14,223 bases of DNA, from NCBI GenBank assembly GCA_041175665.1, contig JBEDEM010000098.1:1-14223 (forward strand), in the 5' to 3' direction. This stretch comes from UBA3064 sp016868095. GTDB lineage: Bacteria; Pseudomonadota; Gammaproteobacteria; Burkholderiales; Burkholderiaceae_E. The translations under genes and the position numbers were made by a program. Shown in pieces: positions 1 to 8,076 of this stretch (its first letter is position 1; the number at the start of each line of letters is the position of its first letter). The notes beneath the pieces were generated by a model. It ran no database searches. It worked only from the letters and a program-made list of their open reading frames with translations, and was not told where the DNA came from.

Positions 1-1014
1 GTGTCGGTGATGGAGGTAAGCCATCGCGGCAAGGAATTCATGGAAGTCGCGGCTAAAGCGAAAGATGATTTCAGGCGACTATTACATATTCCGGATCATT
101 ATGAAATCCTATTCATGCAAGGTGGCGCAATAGGGGAAAACAGCATTGTTCCCCTTAATTTAATGCTCCCACAAGGCAAGGCCAATTACTTAATTACCGG
201 TCAATGGTCAGCGCGTTCTGCCAAAGAGGCTGCGCGCTACGGCGAGGTGCAAATCGTCGCGGATGGTGCCGATGCTCAAGGTCGTTATCAGAGCATGCCG
301 CCACGCTCGCATTGGAAAATCGACCCCAATGCGGCCTACCTTCATCTTTGCGTTAACGAAACCATCGATGGCCTGGCTTTTAACGGATTGGTCGATCGAG
401 GGCATGAAAGCCATCAAGCACCCAAAGACATGCCGGTGGTTGCAGACCTTAGCTCGACAGTTTTGTCCGAAGCGATCGATGTCTCCGAATTTGGCCTTCT
501 TTACGGCGGTGCGCAAAAGAATATCGGGCCTGCCGGATTGACCTTTGTGATCATTCGCAAGGACTTACTTGGTCGAGCGCATCCGCTTTGCCCAAGCGCG
601 TTTAACTATAAGATCGTTGCAGAAAACGATTCAATGTACAACACCCCACCAACCTACAGTATTTATCTTGCCGGTCTTGTGTTCGAATGGCTTATCGCCA
701 AGGGTGGCGTTGACGCGATTGCAAAGGTCAACGCACAAAAAGCCGAACTCCTTTATGACACGATAGATAAATCTGATTTTTATTACAACACGATTGACCC
801 CGCTTATCGCTCCAAAATGAATGTTTGTTTTTTTCTGCGCGACGAGAACCTCAATGCCCAATTCCTCAAGGAAAGCCACGAGGCAGGTTTAGTCGCCTTG
901 AAAGGTCATCGGGTTGTTGGCGGCATGCGTGCTTCCATCTATAACGCCATGCCGCTTGAAGGCGTTCAAGCCTTGGCCTCTTTCATGAAAAGCTTTGAGC
1001 AACGCCATGGCTGA
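1..1014 (+). CDS. serC: Phosphoserine aminotransferase, 5' end cut by the window edge
   Basis: PLP-dependent aminotransferase that makes 3-phosphoserine from 3-phosphohydroxypyruvate and glutamate in serine synthesis; it also acts in the PLP (pyridoxal phosphate) pathway. The visible 337 codons align with the SerC family from the conserved motif SVMEVSHRGKEF onward. In E. coli SerC that motif begins near residue 35, so about 33 N-terminal residues lie upstream of the window. The opening GTG is therefore an internal valine codon, not a start. The PLP lysine is in GAQKNIGPAG (visible residue 173), and the C-terminal GHRVVGGMRASIYNAMPLEG is intact. The gene overlaps the pheA start by 8 bases, which suggests co-transcription and translational coupling. 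Identification is secure; only the N-terminus is unseen. Confidence 0.97.
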   Translation: MSVMEVSHRGKEFMEVAAKAKDDFRRLLHIPDHYEILFMQGGAIGENSIVPLNLMLPQGKANYLITGQWSARSAKEAARYGEVQIVADGADAQGRYQSMPPRSHWKIDPNAAYLHLCVNETIDGLAFNGLVDRGHESHQAPKDMPVVADLSSTVLSEAIDVSEFGLLYGGAQKNIGPAGLTFVIIRKDLLGRAHPLCPSAFNYKIVAENDSMYNTPPTYSIYLAGLVFEWLIAKGGVDAIAKVNAQKAELLYDTIDKSDFYYNTIDPAYRSKMNVCFFLRDENLNAQFLKESHEAGLVALKGHRVVGGMRASIYNAMPLEGVQALASFMKSFEQRHG

Positions 1015-2104
1015 CACACCCTCAACGCTTACCGGATTTCGCACTGCCATTGATTCGGTGGATGATCAGTTGCTTGCGCTTATTTGCGAACGTGCCAGGC
1101 TCGCAAAAGCAGTCGGGCACCTCAAAGAAGGCTCCAATGCTCCCGTTTGGCGTCCCGAGCGAGAAGCGCAAATCATACAGCGATTGCGGCAAGCAAACGA
1201 GGGGCCATTAGCTGGCGAGCGTATCGAATCAATTTGGCGGGAAATCATCTCAGGCTGTCGGGAAATAGAGCGCAGACTTCGCGTTGCCTTTCTGGGACCA
1301 TCCGGGACATTTTCAGAGATTGCCTTGCTGAAGCAATTTGGCCATGGGGTCGAGCCGGTTTCGTGCTCGAGCATCGACGAAGTTTTTCGTACAACCGAGT
1401 CTCAACAAGCGGACTTCGGCATTGTTCCGGTTGAAAACTCTTCCGAAGGCGCGGTCAATCGTTCGCTTGATTTAATGCTTCAGTCGGCGCTCGTCATTAG
1501 CGCTGAAGTTTCCCTGCCGGTTAAGCACAACTTGCTCAGTCAATCGAGTCAGCTCGAGTCGATCGCAAAAGTCTGCGCCCACCCGCAAGCACTTGCGCAA
1601 TGCGCAGGATGGCTCGATAAGCACTTGCCTCACGCGCAACGAGTGCCCGTATCTTCCAATGCAGAAGGCGCGCGATTGGCTTCGTTATCGCAAGACACGG
1701 CAGGCATCGCGTCAGAGCTTGCCGCAGAACGTTATGCTTTAAATATCACAAGAGGATCGATTCAAGATGATCCTCATAATCGAACCCGATTTGCCGTCAT
1801 TGGTCGCTATGCCTGTGCCGCGTCTGGCATGGATCAAACCTCACTCATACTCTCGGTGCCCGATAAAGCAGGCGCTGTCCACAGTTTGATCGAGCCGCTT
1901 GCTCGACATGGCGTATCGATGAAACGCTTTGAGTCCCGACCCGCGCGACAGGGCACCTGGGAGTATTATTTCTATATCGACGTCTTAGGTCATCAAAACG
2001 ATGCTGCGGTCGCCGCTGCACTCGATGAGTTGAGACAACGCGCAGCCTTTATCAAAATCATTGGCTCGTATCCTCGCGCTAGCGACGAGACCGATTCGCG
2101 CTAA
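1007..2104 (+). CDS. pheA: Bifunctional chorismate mutase / prephenate dehydratase (P-protein)
   Basis: Converts chorismate to prephenate and then to phenylpyruvate, the branch leading to phenylalanine. The 365-residue protein has three parts. An AroQ-type helical chorismate mutase domain covers about residues 10-90 and includes APVWRPEREAQI. The prephenate dehydratase domain spans about 92-268, from VAFLGPSGTFSE to the catalytic TRF motif at 260-262. A C-terminal ACT domain (about 278-352) carries the ESRP motif (309-312) used for phenylalanine feedback inhibition in this family. I chose ATG 1007 inside the end of serC; an in-frame TTG at 995 would add four residues, and neither has a strong Shine-Dalgarno. 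It is the second gene of the aromatic cluster and nothing appears broken. Confidence 0.96.
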   Translation: MADTPSTLTGFRTAIDSVDDQLLALICERARLAKAVGHLKEGSNAPVWRPEREAQIIQRLRQANEGPLAGERIESIWREIISGCREIERRLRVAFLGPSGTFSEIALLKQFGHGVEPVSCSSIDEVFRTTESQQADFGIVPVENSSEGAVNRSLDLMLQSALVISAEVSLPVKHNLLSQSSQLESIAKVCAHPQALAQCAGWLDKHLPHAQRVPVSSNAEGARLASLSQDTAGIASELAAERYALNITRGSIQDDPHNRTRFAVIGRYACAASGMDQTSLILSVPDKAGAVHSLIEPLARHGVSMKRFESRPARQGTWEYYFYIDVLGHQNDAAVAAALDELRQRAAFIKIIGSYPRASDETDSR

Positions 2105-2117
2105 AAGGTATAACGTC

Positions 2118-3248
2118 ATGACATCGCACTTGATTCTTGAACAATCTCCTGACTATGTCCGTGCAATTTCACCTTATCGTGCTGGTAAGCCGATTGAAGA
2201 ACTGGCTCGTGAGTATGGCTTAAACCCTCAGGCTATCGTCAAACTCGCCTCCAACGAAAATCCACTCGGTATGCCGGCATCGGCGCTTGCAGCCATGCAG
2301 GCGGCAGCGGCCGATTTGGGCCGTTACCCTGACTCAAACGGCTTCGAACTCAAAGCCGCTTTGGCAATCAAGCACCAAGTACCGGCCGACTGGATCACAC
2401 TCGGCAATGGCTCCAACGACATACTCGAGATGGCAGCGCGCGCATTCTTGCAACCGGGGCAAGGCTCAATGTATGCCCAGCACTCGTTTGCGGTTTATGC
2501 ACTAGCAACCCAGGCCATCGGGGCCAAGCATGTGGTTGTACCGGCCAAGAACTTAGGTCATGACCTTGAAGCGATGGTCCAAGCCATCGATGACGATACA
2601 AGAATTATATTCATCGCGAATCCGAATAACCCAACCGGTACCTTTGTGTCGGCCTCTCAAATCGAAGCCATGCTCAGGCGCATTCCACAAACCGTTGCAG
2701 TGGTCCTCGATGAGGCCTACACCGACTACCTGCCACCTGAGGTGAGAATGGATAGCGTTGCTTGGGTTCGCAGCTATCCCAACCTGATTGTTTCGCGCAC
2801 CCTCAGCAAGGCCTATGGCTTGGCTGGACTCAGAATCGGCTACGCCATCGCCCAAGAAGCAGTGACCGACTTGCTGAATCGCATACGGCAGCCTTTTAAT
2901 GTCAATAGCCTTGCCTTGGCGGCGGCAACAGCCGCACTTGCCGACGAGGCTTTCCTGGCGAAAAGCTATAGCCTCAATCGAGCCGGTCTTGAGCAATTGC
3001 AAACGGCATTCGAAGCCATGAAGCTGCCCTATGTGCCGTCTTATGCCAATTTTGTACTCGTTAAGGTGGGCGATGCGGCCTCAGTTTATGAAGCATTGCT
3101 GCGCGATGGTGTCATCGTCAGGCCTGTCGCCAACTACGGTCTTGCTGCATGGCTGCGTGTCTCAGTGGGTTTACCCGAGGAAAACAATGCCTTTATAAGT
3201 GCGCTTGCCAAAGCCCTCCATATCGAACGGCCGCAGGCCAAGGGATAG
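2118..3248 (+). CDS. hisC: HisC-type aminotransferase of the aromatic cluster (histidinol-phosphate / aromatic aminotransferase)
   Basis: Class I/II PLP-dependent aminotransferase of 376 residues. ATG 2118 is preceded by AAAAGG at 2103-2108 and follows the pheA stop by 13 bases; upstream in-frame codons lie inside pheA and are unlikely starts. Visible motifs are KLASNENPLG (42-51), NPNNPTG (168-174), DEAY (198-201), the PLP-lysine motif SKAYGLAGLRIGY (Lys231) and a C-terminal region ending in RVSVGLPEEN. The annotation transfers as histidinol-phosphate aminotransferase. Its place between pheA and tyrA matches the hisHb paralogue of the known supraoperon, where it is thought to transaminate aromatic keto acids (phenylpyruvate, 4-hydroxyphenylpyruvate or prephenate). 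Substrate choice cannot be read from the sequence. Confidence 0.93.
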   Translation: MTSHLILEQSPDYVRAISPYRAGKPIEELAREYGLNPQAIVKLASNENPLGMPASALAAMQAAAADLGRYPDSNGFELKAALAIKHQVPADWITLGNGSNDILEMAARAFLQPGQGSMYAQHSFAVYALATQAIGAKHVVVPAKNLGHDLEAMVQAIDDDTRIIFIANPNNPTGTFVSASQIEAMLRRIPQTVAVVLDEAYTDYLPPEVRMDSVAWVRSYPNLIVSRTLSKAYGLAGLRIGYAIAQEAVTDLLNRIRQPFNVNSLALAAATAALADEAFLAKSYSLNRAGLEQLQTAFEAMKLPYVPSYANFVLVKVGDAASVYEALLRDGVIVRPVANYGLAAWLRVSVGLPEENNAFISALAKALHIERPQAKG

Positions 3249-3256
3249 CGTTAGTA

Positions 3257-4144
3257 ATGACCGAGCTCGTGCGGCAAATTGGCATCGTCGGCATCGGCAT
3301 GATTGGTGCGTCGGTGGCTGCCGCAGTGAAGGCGCGCGCGGTGGCGTTGCGCGTAGTAGCCTACTCACCAGGCGAGGACGCGAAAGTCGCCTTGGCTGCC
3401 GGTTGGATTGATCGGGTGTGTGAGCAGGCAAGCGATTGTCTTGACGACTCTGATTTGCTGGTTTTAAGCGCGCCGGTAAGCAGCATCATTGAGTTGATGC
3501 CCACGATTGCCCAAACGCTCGACCAACAACTCCGTTCGGGCAAGAAGCTTGCAGTTCTTACGGATACCGGCAGCAGCAAACAAGGCATCATCGAAGCGGC
3601 CAAGGCACTCGGGCCCCATCAATCACGCTTTATAGCTGCACACCCGATTGCCGGCTCCGAGCGGCGGGGCGCTGCAGCAGCCAATCCCGATTTATTTTTA
3701 GAGCGAAGCGTATTGCTTTGCCCAAACGACGAGCAGGACGCAGATAGCCTTAAGCTTGTCAGTCGCTTCTGGCAATCCTTAGGCGCGCGTACTGCTGTCA
3801 TTGATCCCAAGCTACATGACGCCGTCTATGCAGAAGTCTCGCATTGGCCCCATGCCGCAGCCTTTGCGCTTTGCCTTGGTATTGCGAGTGGGCCGCTAGC
3901 TGACCATAGCCTGGCCCGCGCGGGCGCAGGGCTCAAAGACACGACGAGGATTGCAGCCAGTAATCCTACGCTTTGGGCAGATATTCTTTTATCCAATAAG
4001 GACGCTACCCTCGCCTCGGCACAACGCCATCGTGGCGCGCTTGATGAATTGATGCGCTGTATCGAGCAAGAGGACCGACAGAGACTGATCGATTTACTCG
4101 CTGCTGCATCGCATTGGCGCCAGCAATTACAGGACTTTGCTTAA
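3257..4144 (+). CDS. tyrA: Prephenate / arogenate dehydrogenase, TyrA family
   Basis: NAD(P)-dependent oxidative decarboxylation of prephenate (or arogenate) on the tyrosine branch. The 295-residue protein begins with a Rossmann fold carrying GIVGIGMIG (glycines 12, 14 and 17). It then has TDTGSSK (103-108) and the active-site motif HPIAGSE (His129). The helical C-terminal dehydrogenase domain holds SHWPH at 195-199 where most relatives have SHLPH. There is no C-terminal ACT domain and no fused chorismate mutase. ATG 3257 follows the hisC stop by 8 bases with AAGGGA at 3240-3245 as a possible ribosome binding site. The stop overlaps the aroA start (TAATG). Cofactor preference is not decidable here. 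Confidence 0.94.
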   Translation: MTELVRQIGIVGIGMIGASVAAAVKARAVALRVVAYSPGEDAKVALAAGWIDRVCEQASDCLDDSDLLVLSAPVSSIIELMPTIAQTLDQQLRSGKKLAVLTDTGSSKQGIIEAAKALGPHQSRFIAAHPIAGSERRGAAAANPDLFLERSVLLCPNDEQDADSLKLVSRFWQSLGARTAVIDPKLHDAVYAEVSHWPHAAAFALCLGIASGPLADHSLARAGAGLKDTTRIAASNPTLWADILLSNKDATLASAQRHRGALDELMRCIEQEDRQRLIDLLAAASHWRQQLQDFA

Positions 4145-5469
4145 TGGAATTAAACAATCAATCGCTACTCGCCTCGACGTGCATCAGCCCGCTTCGGGGC
4201 AGCATCCGAGTGCCAGGCGACAAGTCGATTTCGCATCGAGCCATCATGTTGGCGGCAATCGCTGAGGGCCAAACTTCAGTAAGCGGCTTTCTCGAAGGCG
4301 CAGATGCCATCTCTACCATGAACGCATGCCGAGCGCTCGGTGTGAGGATCGAAGGGCCAGACAAGGGCCATGTCCTGGTGCATGGTCTCGGCAAGCATGG
4401 CCTAAGCGCGGCAGACCACGAACTTGACTGTGGGAACGCAGGCACCGCCATGCGGCTGATGATGGGATTACTTGCAGGTCAAAGCTTTTCAAGCACGCTT
4501 ATAGGTGATGAATCGCTTTCAAAGCGGCCCATGCGACGGGTGGCTGATCCGCTTGGACTCATGGGCGCACAAATTGTTACCAACGATGGCAAGCCGCCTG
4601 TGCGTATCGTGGCGAGCGCGGGTTTACACGGCATTGACTTCTCGATGCCAATTGCCAGTGCGCAGGTGAAATCTGCACTGCTCCTCGCAGGGCTTTATGC
4701 GCAAGGCCATACCCGCATTACCGAACCTGCCCCAACGAGAGACCACACCGAGCGGATGTTGGGCGGCTTTGGCGTTAAGGTTGAGATAGAGGGCGCCAGC
4801 CGAAGTTTGAGGGGTGGCCAGACGCTTCATGGCTGCGAGATCGATGTTCCAGCCGATATTTCCTCGGCAGCGTTTTTTCTGGTTGCTGCGTCGATCGTTC
4901 CCGGCTCGGACCTGATCCTGGAACATGTCGGCATGAATCTCACCCGAATCGGTGTGGTTGACATCCTGAGGCTTATGGGAGCTGATATCGAAGTAATCAA
5001 CCCGCGCGAAGTTGGCGGCGAGCCTGTTGCTGATCTGCGTGTCAGGTCAAGCCAACTCCGGGGCATTGAAGTTCCCGCATCACTCGTCCCTTTGGCGATC
5101 GATGAATTTCCGGTGTTATTCGTGGCTGCATGCTTCGCGCAAGGGCAGACGATTATTCGCGGCGCAGAAGAGCTAAGGGTGAAGGAGTCTGACCGGATTG
5201 CAGCGATGGAAACCGGCTTGCTTGCCTGCGGGGCACAGGTCAGGGCAACAGCAGACGGGATGGTGATCGAGGGTAAGCCTGATGCGAGCTTAAAGGGCTG
5301 CACGATTCAATCCCAGGGTGATCACCGGATTGCTATGGCCTTCGCGGTTGCCGGCCAACGTTCGAGTGGCGTCATCACCATTCTCGATACCAGCAATGTC
5401 GCCACCTCGTTTCCTGGATTTGTTGGGCTCGCCAGGGCCTGCGGTATGCAAGTCACGCAACAAACTTGA
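4144..5469 (+). CDS. aroA: 3-phosphoshikimate 1-carboxyvinyltransferase (EPSP synthase)
   Basis: Transfers enolpyruvate from PEP to shikimate-3-phosphate, the sixth step of the shikimate pathway and the target of glyphosate. The 441-residue protein has both inside-out alpha/beta domains. Motifs are GDKSISHR (25-32), GNAGTAMR (97-104), RDHTERML (199-206), catalytic Asp320 in DEFPVL, LRVKESDR (344-351) and DHRIAM (393-398). The GDKSISHR and IGDESLSKRPM forms resemble the lineage found in Pseudomonas TyrA-AroA fusions and in class II enzymes, rather than the PGSKSISNR form I associate with most Burkholderiales. ATG 4144 overlaps the tyrA stop by one base, so the two are probably coupled; an upstream start at 4114 would sit inside tyrA. 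Family assignment is secure. Confidence 0.97.
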   Translation: MELNNQSLLASTCISPLRGSIRVPGDKSISHRAIMLAAIAEGQTSVSGFLEGADAISTMNACRALGVRIEGPDKGHVLVHGLGKHGLSAADHELDCGNAGTAMRLMMGLLAGQSFSSTLIGDESLSKRPMRRVADPLGLMGAQIVTNDGKPPVRIVASAGLHGIDFSMPIASAQVKSALLLAGLYAQGHTRITEPAPTRDHTERMLGGFGVKVEIEGASRSLRGGQTLHGCEIDVPADISSAAFFLVAASIVPGSDLILEHVGMNLTRIGVVDILRLMGADIEVINPREVGGEPVADLRVRSSQLRGIEVPASLVPLAIDEFPVLFVAACFAQGQTIIRGAEELRVKESDRIAAMETGLLACGAQVRATADGMVIEGKPDASLKGCTIQSQGDHRIAMAFAVAGQRSSGVITILDTSNVATSFPGFVGLARACGMQVTQQT

Positions 5470-5495
5470 TTTTTTCAGCCGCTTGCCAATCACGC

Positions 5496-6170
5496 ATGCT
5501 TACCCCGGTTCTAACCATCGATGGGCCCACTGCATCAGGCAAGGGAACGCTGTCACGACAGTTAGCCAAAACGCTCAACTTTCACTATCTTGACTCCGGT
5601 GCCCTTTATCGGGTCTTGGCCTTGCATCTTGACCGTCAGGGGCTCAACCCCATGTCCGATGTAAACGATCGAGATCTTGAACAATTCGCCCGCGAGCTAC
5701 CTGTTGTTTTTGACGACGATCGCATCTTGCTCCAAGGCGACGATGCCTCCGAGTTGATTCGCCAGGAGCGTATTGGCAGCCTTGCCTCGGAGTTTGCCGC
5801 CAAGCCCGCCATACGCCATGGACTATTGCAAAGACAATGGGCATTTCGTAGGGCGCCTGGTTTGATTGCCGATGGGCGCGACATGGGTACCGTGGTATTT
5901 CCCGATGCACCCTTGAAAGTGTTTCTGGTTGCCGATGTGGAGGAGCGCGCACGCCGTAGGACTAAGCAGTTGATCGAAAAAGGAATTTCTGTTAACTTCA
6001 CCGATCTGCTTGCTGATTTAAGGGCTCGAGATGCGCGCGATCAGTCGCGTGCAGTAGCGCCTTTAGTGCCAGCGTCCGATGCGCGAATACTCGATGGCAG
6101 TTTCCTCAGTATCAACGAATCGGTACAACAAGTGCTCCATTGGTGGTCAGCAAGTTCTCGGCTTGCATAG
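5496..6170 (+). CDS. cmk: Cytidylate kinase
   Basis: Phosphorylates CMP and dCMP with ATP in pyrimidine nucleotide recycling. The 224 residues match the family's usual length of about 225. Motifs are the P-loop GPTASGKGT (10-18), the substrate motif DSGALYR (33-39), DGRDMGTVVFPDA (126-138) and an arginine-rich lid (about 150-155). ATG 5496 lies 26 bases after the aroA stop. An in-frame TTG at 5466 overlapping that stop would add ten residues, but the family start pattern (a few residues before IDGPTASGKGT) favours the ATG. No strong Shine-Dalgarno is visible. cmk between aroA and rpsA is the standard supraoperon position. Confidence 0.96.
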   Translation: MLTPVLTIDGPTASGKGTLSRQLAKTLNFHYLDSGALYRVLALHLDRQGLNPMSDVNDRDLEQFARELPVVFDDDRILLQGDDASELIRQERIGSLASEFAAKPAIRHGLLQRQWAFRRAPGLIADGRDMGTVVFPDAPLKVFLVADVEERARRRTKQLIEKGISVNFTDLLADLRARDARDQSRAVAPLVPASDARILDGSFLSINESVQQVLHWWSASSRLA

Positions 6171-6203
6171 CCAACGAGTAATCAGGTCAAGCGGAAACCA
6201 GGT

Positions 6204-6233
6204 CTTTGCCGGCGCTCGCTGGCAAAGGTTTTT
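6204..6233 (+). terminator. Hairpin with U-tract between cmk and rpsA (intrinsic terminator or attenuator)
   Basis: The arms CTTTGCCGGC (6204-6213) and GCTGGCAAAG (6218-6227) form a 10-bp stem with one G-U pair and a four-base loop, GCTC. A G and five Ts follow (6228-6233). This is a good match to a Rho-independent terminator. It would end or attenuate transcripts from the aromatic cluster before rpsA, which implies either partial read-through or a separate rpsA promoter downstream. Confidence 0.75.
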
Positions 6234-6315
6234 AAACACCGCTGGCCGTTTTCGTCGGACGCTAGCCCGACGGTAACCCGATCCAATCACCGGTCGGCGC
6301 GAGTAGCACCCATCC

Positions 6316-6320
6316 AAGGA
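6316..6320 (+). promoter_or_regulatory. rpsA ribosome binding site deciding a TTG start
   Basis: AAGGA lies seven bases before TTG 6328. This spacing, together with the family-typical N-terminus that follows, fixes the start at TTG rather than at any downstream ATG. Confidence 0.75.
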
Positions 6321-6327
6321 AATTATT

Positions 6328-8037
6328 TTGTCAACAGCAACCGAATCGTCAACTTTGACCGAAAGCTTTGCCCAATTGTTTGAAGAGTCTCTAAGCCGCC
6401 AAGAGATGCGCGCTGGAGAAGTGATTACCGCTGAAGTCATCCGTATTGATCACAACTTTGTGGTTGTCAATGCCGGACTGAAGTCCGAAAGCTACATCCC
6501 CATCGAAGAATTCTTCAACGATCGTGGCGAAATCGATGTCGTCGAAGGCGACTTTGTTTCGGTTGCCATTGATTCGATCGAAGACGGTTACGGCGAAACC
6601 CGCCTTTCGCGTGATCGCGCCAAGCGTTTAGCAGCCTGGATCAATTTAGAAAAAGCGCTCGAGCAGGCTGAACTAGTCACAGGCACCATCACAGGCAAGG
6701 TCAAGGGCGGGCTGACCGTTATGACTAACGGCATCCGAGCCTTTCTTCCCGGCTCACTTATCGACACCCGACCTGTCAAGGACACCACGCCCTTTGAGGG
6801 CAAGACCATGGAATTTAAGGTCATCAAACTCGATCGCAAGCGCAATAACGTGGTCTTGTCCCGTCGCGCTGTCGTTGAGTTGTCGCAAGGTGAGGAACGC
6901 GCGAAGTTGATGGAACAACTCGCAGAAGGTTCGATCGTCAAAGGCCTCGTGAAAAACATCACCGACTACGGCGCCTTTATCGATTTGGGCGGCATCGATG
7001 GGTTGCTCCACATTACCGATATGGCATGGCGTCGCGTGCGCCACCCGTCAGAAGTCTTGCAGGTTGGCCAGGAAGTCACAGCCAAGGTGTTGAAGTTTGA
7101 CCAGGAAAAAAATCGCGTCTCGCTCGGTGTTAAGCAACTTGGCGATGACCCCTGGATTGGTATCGGCCGTCGTTACCCATCCGGCACCCGCATGTTTGGC
7201 AAAGTCACCAACATCACCGACTACGGTGCCTTTGTTGAGATTGAACCTGGCATCGAAGGTTTGGTTCACGTCTCCGAAATGGATTGGACCAACAAGAACG
7301 TCAACCCAGGCAAGATTGTCGCGCTTGGCGATGAATGCGAGGTGATGGTTCTTGAGATCGACGAGGATCGCCGCCGTATTTCACTAGGCATGAAACAAAC
7401 CCGACCCAATCCATGGGAAGAGTTTTCAGAGAATCATCGCAAGGGCGACAAGGTCAAAGGCGCTATCAAATCGATCACGGACTTTGGTGTCTTCATTGGC
7501 CTGCCTGGCGGTATCGACGGTCTGGTTCACCTCTCAGACCTGTCCTGGAACAAAACCGGCGAAGAAGCTGTCCGCGACTTCAAAAAAGGGGATGAGGTTG
7601 AGGCCGTGGTTCTTGCCATTGATACCGAGCGTGAACGGATTTCCTTGGGCATTAAACAACTCGATGGCGACCCCTTCACGAGCTTCTCTTCGGCCACTGA
7701 CAAAGGTTCACTGGTCCGTGGCATCGTGAAATCGGTCGACGCCAAAGGTGTTGTTGTCGATCTTGGTTCTGATACGGAGGCTTACCTGCGTGCTTCTGAA
7801 ATCTCACGCGAACGCGTTGAGGATGCACGGACCTTCTTCAAGGAGGGTGATTCGGTCGAAGCGATGGTCATTAACATTGATCGCAAGAATCGGGCAATCA
7901 GCCTCTCGATCAAGGCTAAAGAGACAGCCGAAACGGCCGATGCGCTAACGCGTATGCAAGCCGAGAGTTCGGCGCAGTCGGGCACCACGAATTTGGGTGC
8001 TTTATTGCGTGCCAAGCTCGACGGCCAAGGGCAGTAA
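6328..8037 (+). CDS. rpsA: 30S ribosomal protein S1
   Basis: S1 binds mRNA and helps unfold and load it on the 30S subunit. The 569-residue protein has six S1 (OB-fold) repeats at about 29-96, 114-180, 200-269, 286-356, 372-443 and 459-530. The first two are the divergent ribosome-binding repeats. Repeats 3-6 show the usual ITDYGAF / ITDFGVF pattern and the DGLLHITDMAW and EGLVHVSEMDW signatures. The tail from 531 is polar and probably disordered. The start is TTG 6328, giving STATESSTLTESFAQLFEESL, which matches the betaproteobacterial S1 N-terminus; the next in-frame ATG falls far into repeat 1. Length and domain count are normal and no damage is seen. Confidence 0.97.
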   Translation: MSTATESSTLTESFAQLFEESLSRQEMRAGEVITAEVIRIDHNFVVVNAGLKSESYIPIEEFFNDRGEIDVVEGDFVSVAIDSIEDGYGETRLSRDRAKRLAAWINLEKALEQAELVTGTITGKVKGGLTVMTNGIRAFLPGSLIDTRPVKDTTPFEGKTMEFKVIKLDRKRNNVVLSRRAVVELSQGEERAKLMEQLAEGSIVKGLVKNITDYGAFIDLGGIDGLLHITDMAWRRVRHPSEVLQVGQEVTAKVLKFDQEKNRVSLGVKQLGDDPWIGIGRRYPSGTRMFGKVTNITDYGAFVEIEPGIEGLVHVSEMDWTNKNVNPGKIVALGDECEVMVLEIDEDRRRISLGMKQTRPNPWEEFSENHRKGDKVKGAIKSITDFGVFIGLPGGIDGLVHLSDLSWNKTGEEAVRDFKKGDEVEAVVLAIDTERERISLGIKQLDGDPFTSFSSATDKGSLVRGIVKSVDAKGVVVDLGSDTEAYLRASEISRERVEDARTFFKEGDSVEAMVINIDRKNRAISLSIKAKETAETADALTRMQAESSAQSGTTNLGALLRAKLDGQGQ

Positions 8038-8076
8038 TCAAGCGCTTCAAGCAACCTGATCGACGATCGGATTTGA

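Larger units (their letters stand above)
6171..6327 (+). promoter_or_regulatory. rpsA leader region
   Basis: This 157-base gap is the longest gene-free stretch in the window. Besides the terminator-like hairpin it contains a second possible hairpin, CGTCGG (6253-6258) pairing with CCGACG (6267-6272) around an 8-base loop. A GGTCGG further on (6291-6296) could pair with the same CCGAC, so two alternative folds are possible. In E. coli, S1 represses its own translation through a structured rpsA leader, so a regulatory role here is plausible but inferred. I see no convincing -35/-10 pair. Confidence 0.4.

Noticed and set aside
1..3. GTG at the first base as the serC start
   Set aside because: Family alignment places this codon about 34 residues into SerC; the true start is outside the window.
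2553..3002. 149-codon open frame on the minus strand inside hisC
   Set aside because: It lies wholly opposite a conserved gene and shows no recognisable protein motif.
4827..5303. 158-codon open frame on the minus strand inside aroA
   Set aside because: Antisense shadow of aroA, with low-complexity composition and no known domain.
6206..6236. Sigma-70 promoter TTGCCG ... TTTAAA in the cmk-rpsA gap
   Set aside because: Each box matches only four of six bases, the spacing is 19, and the sequence is better explained by the hairpin and U-tract.
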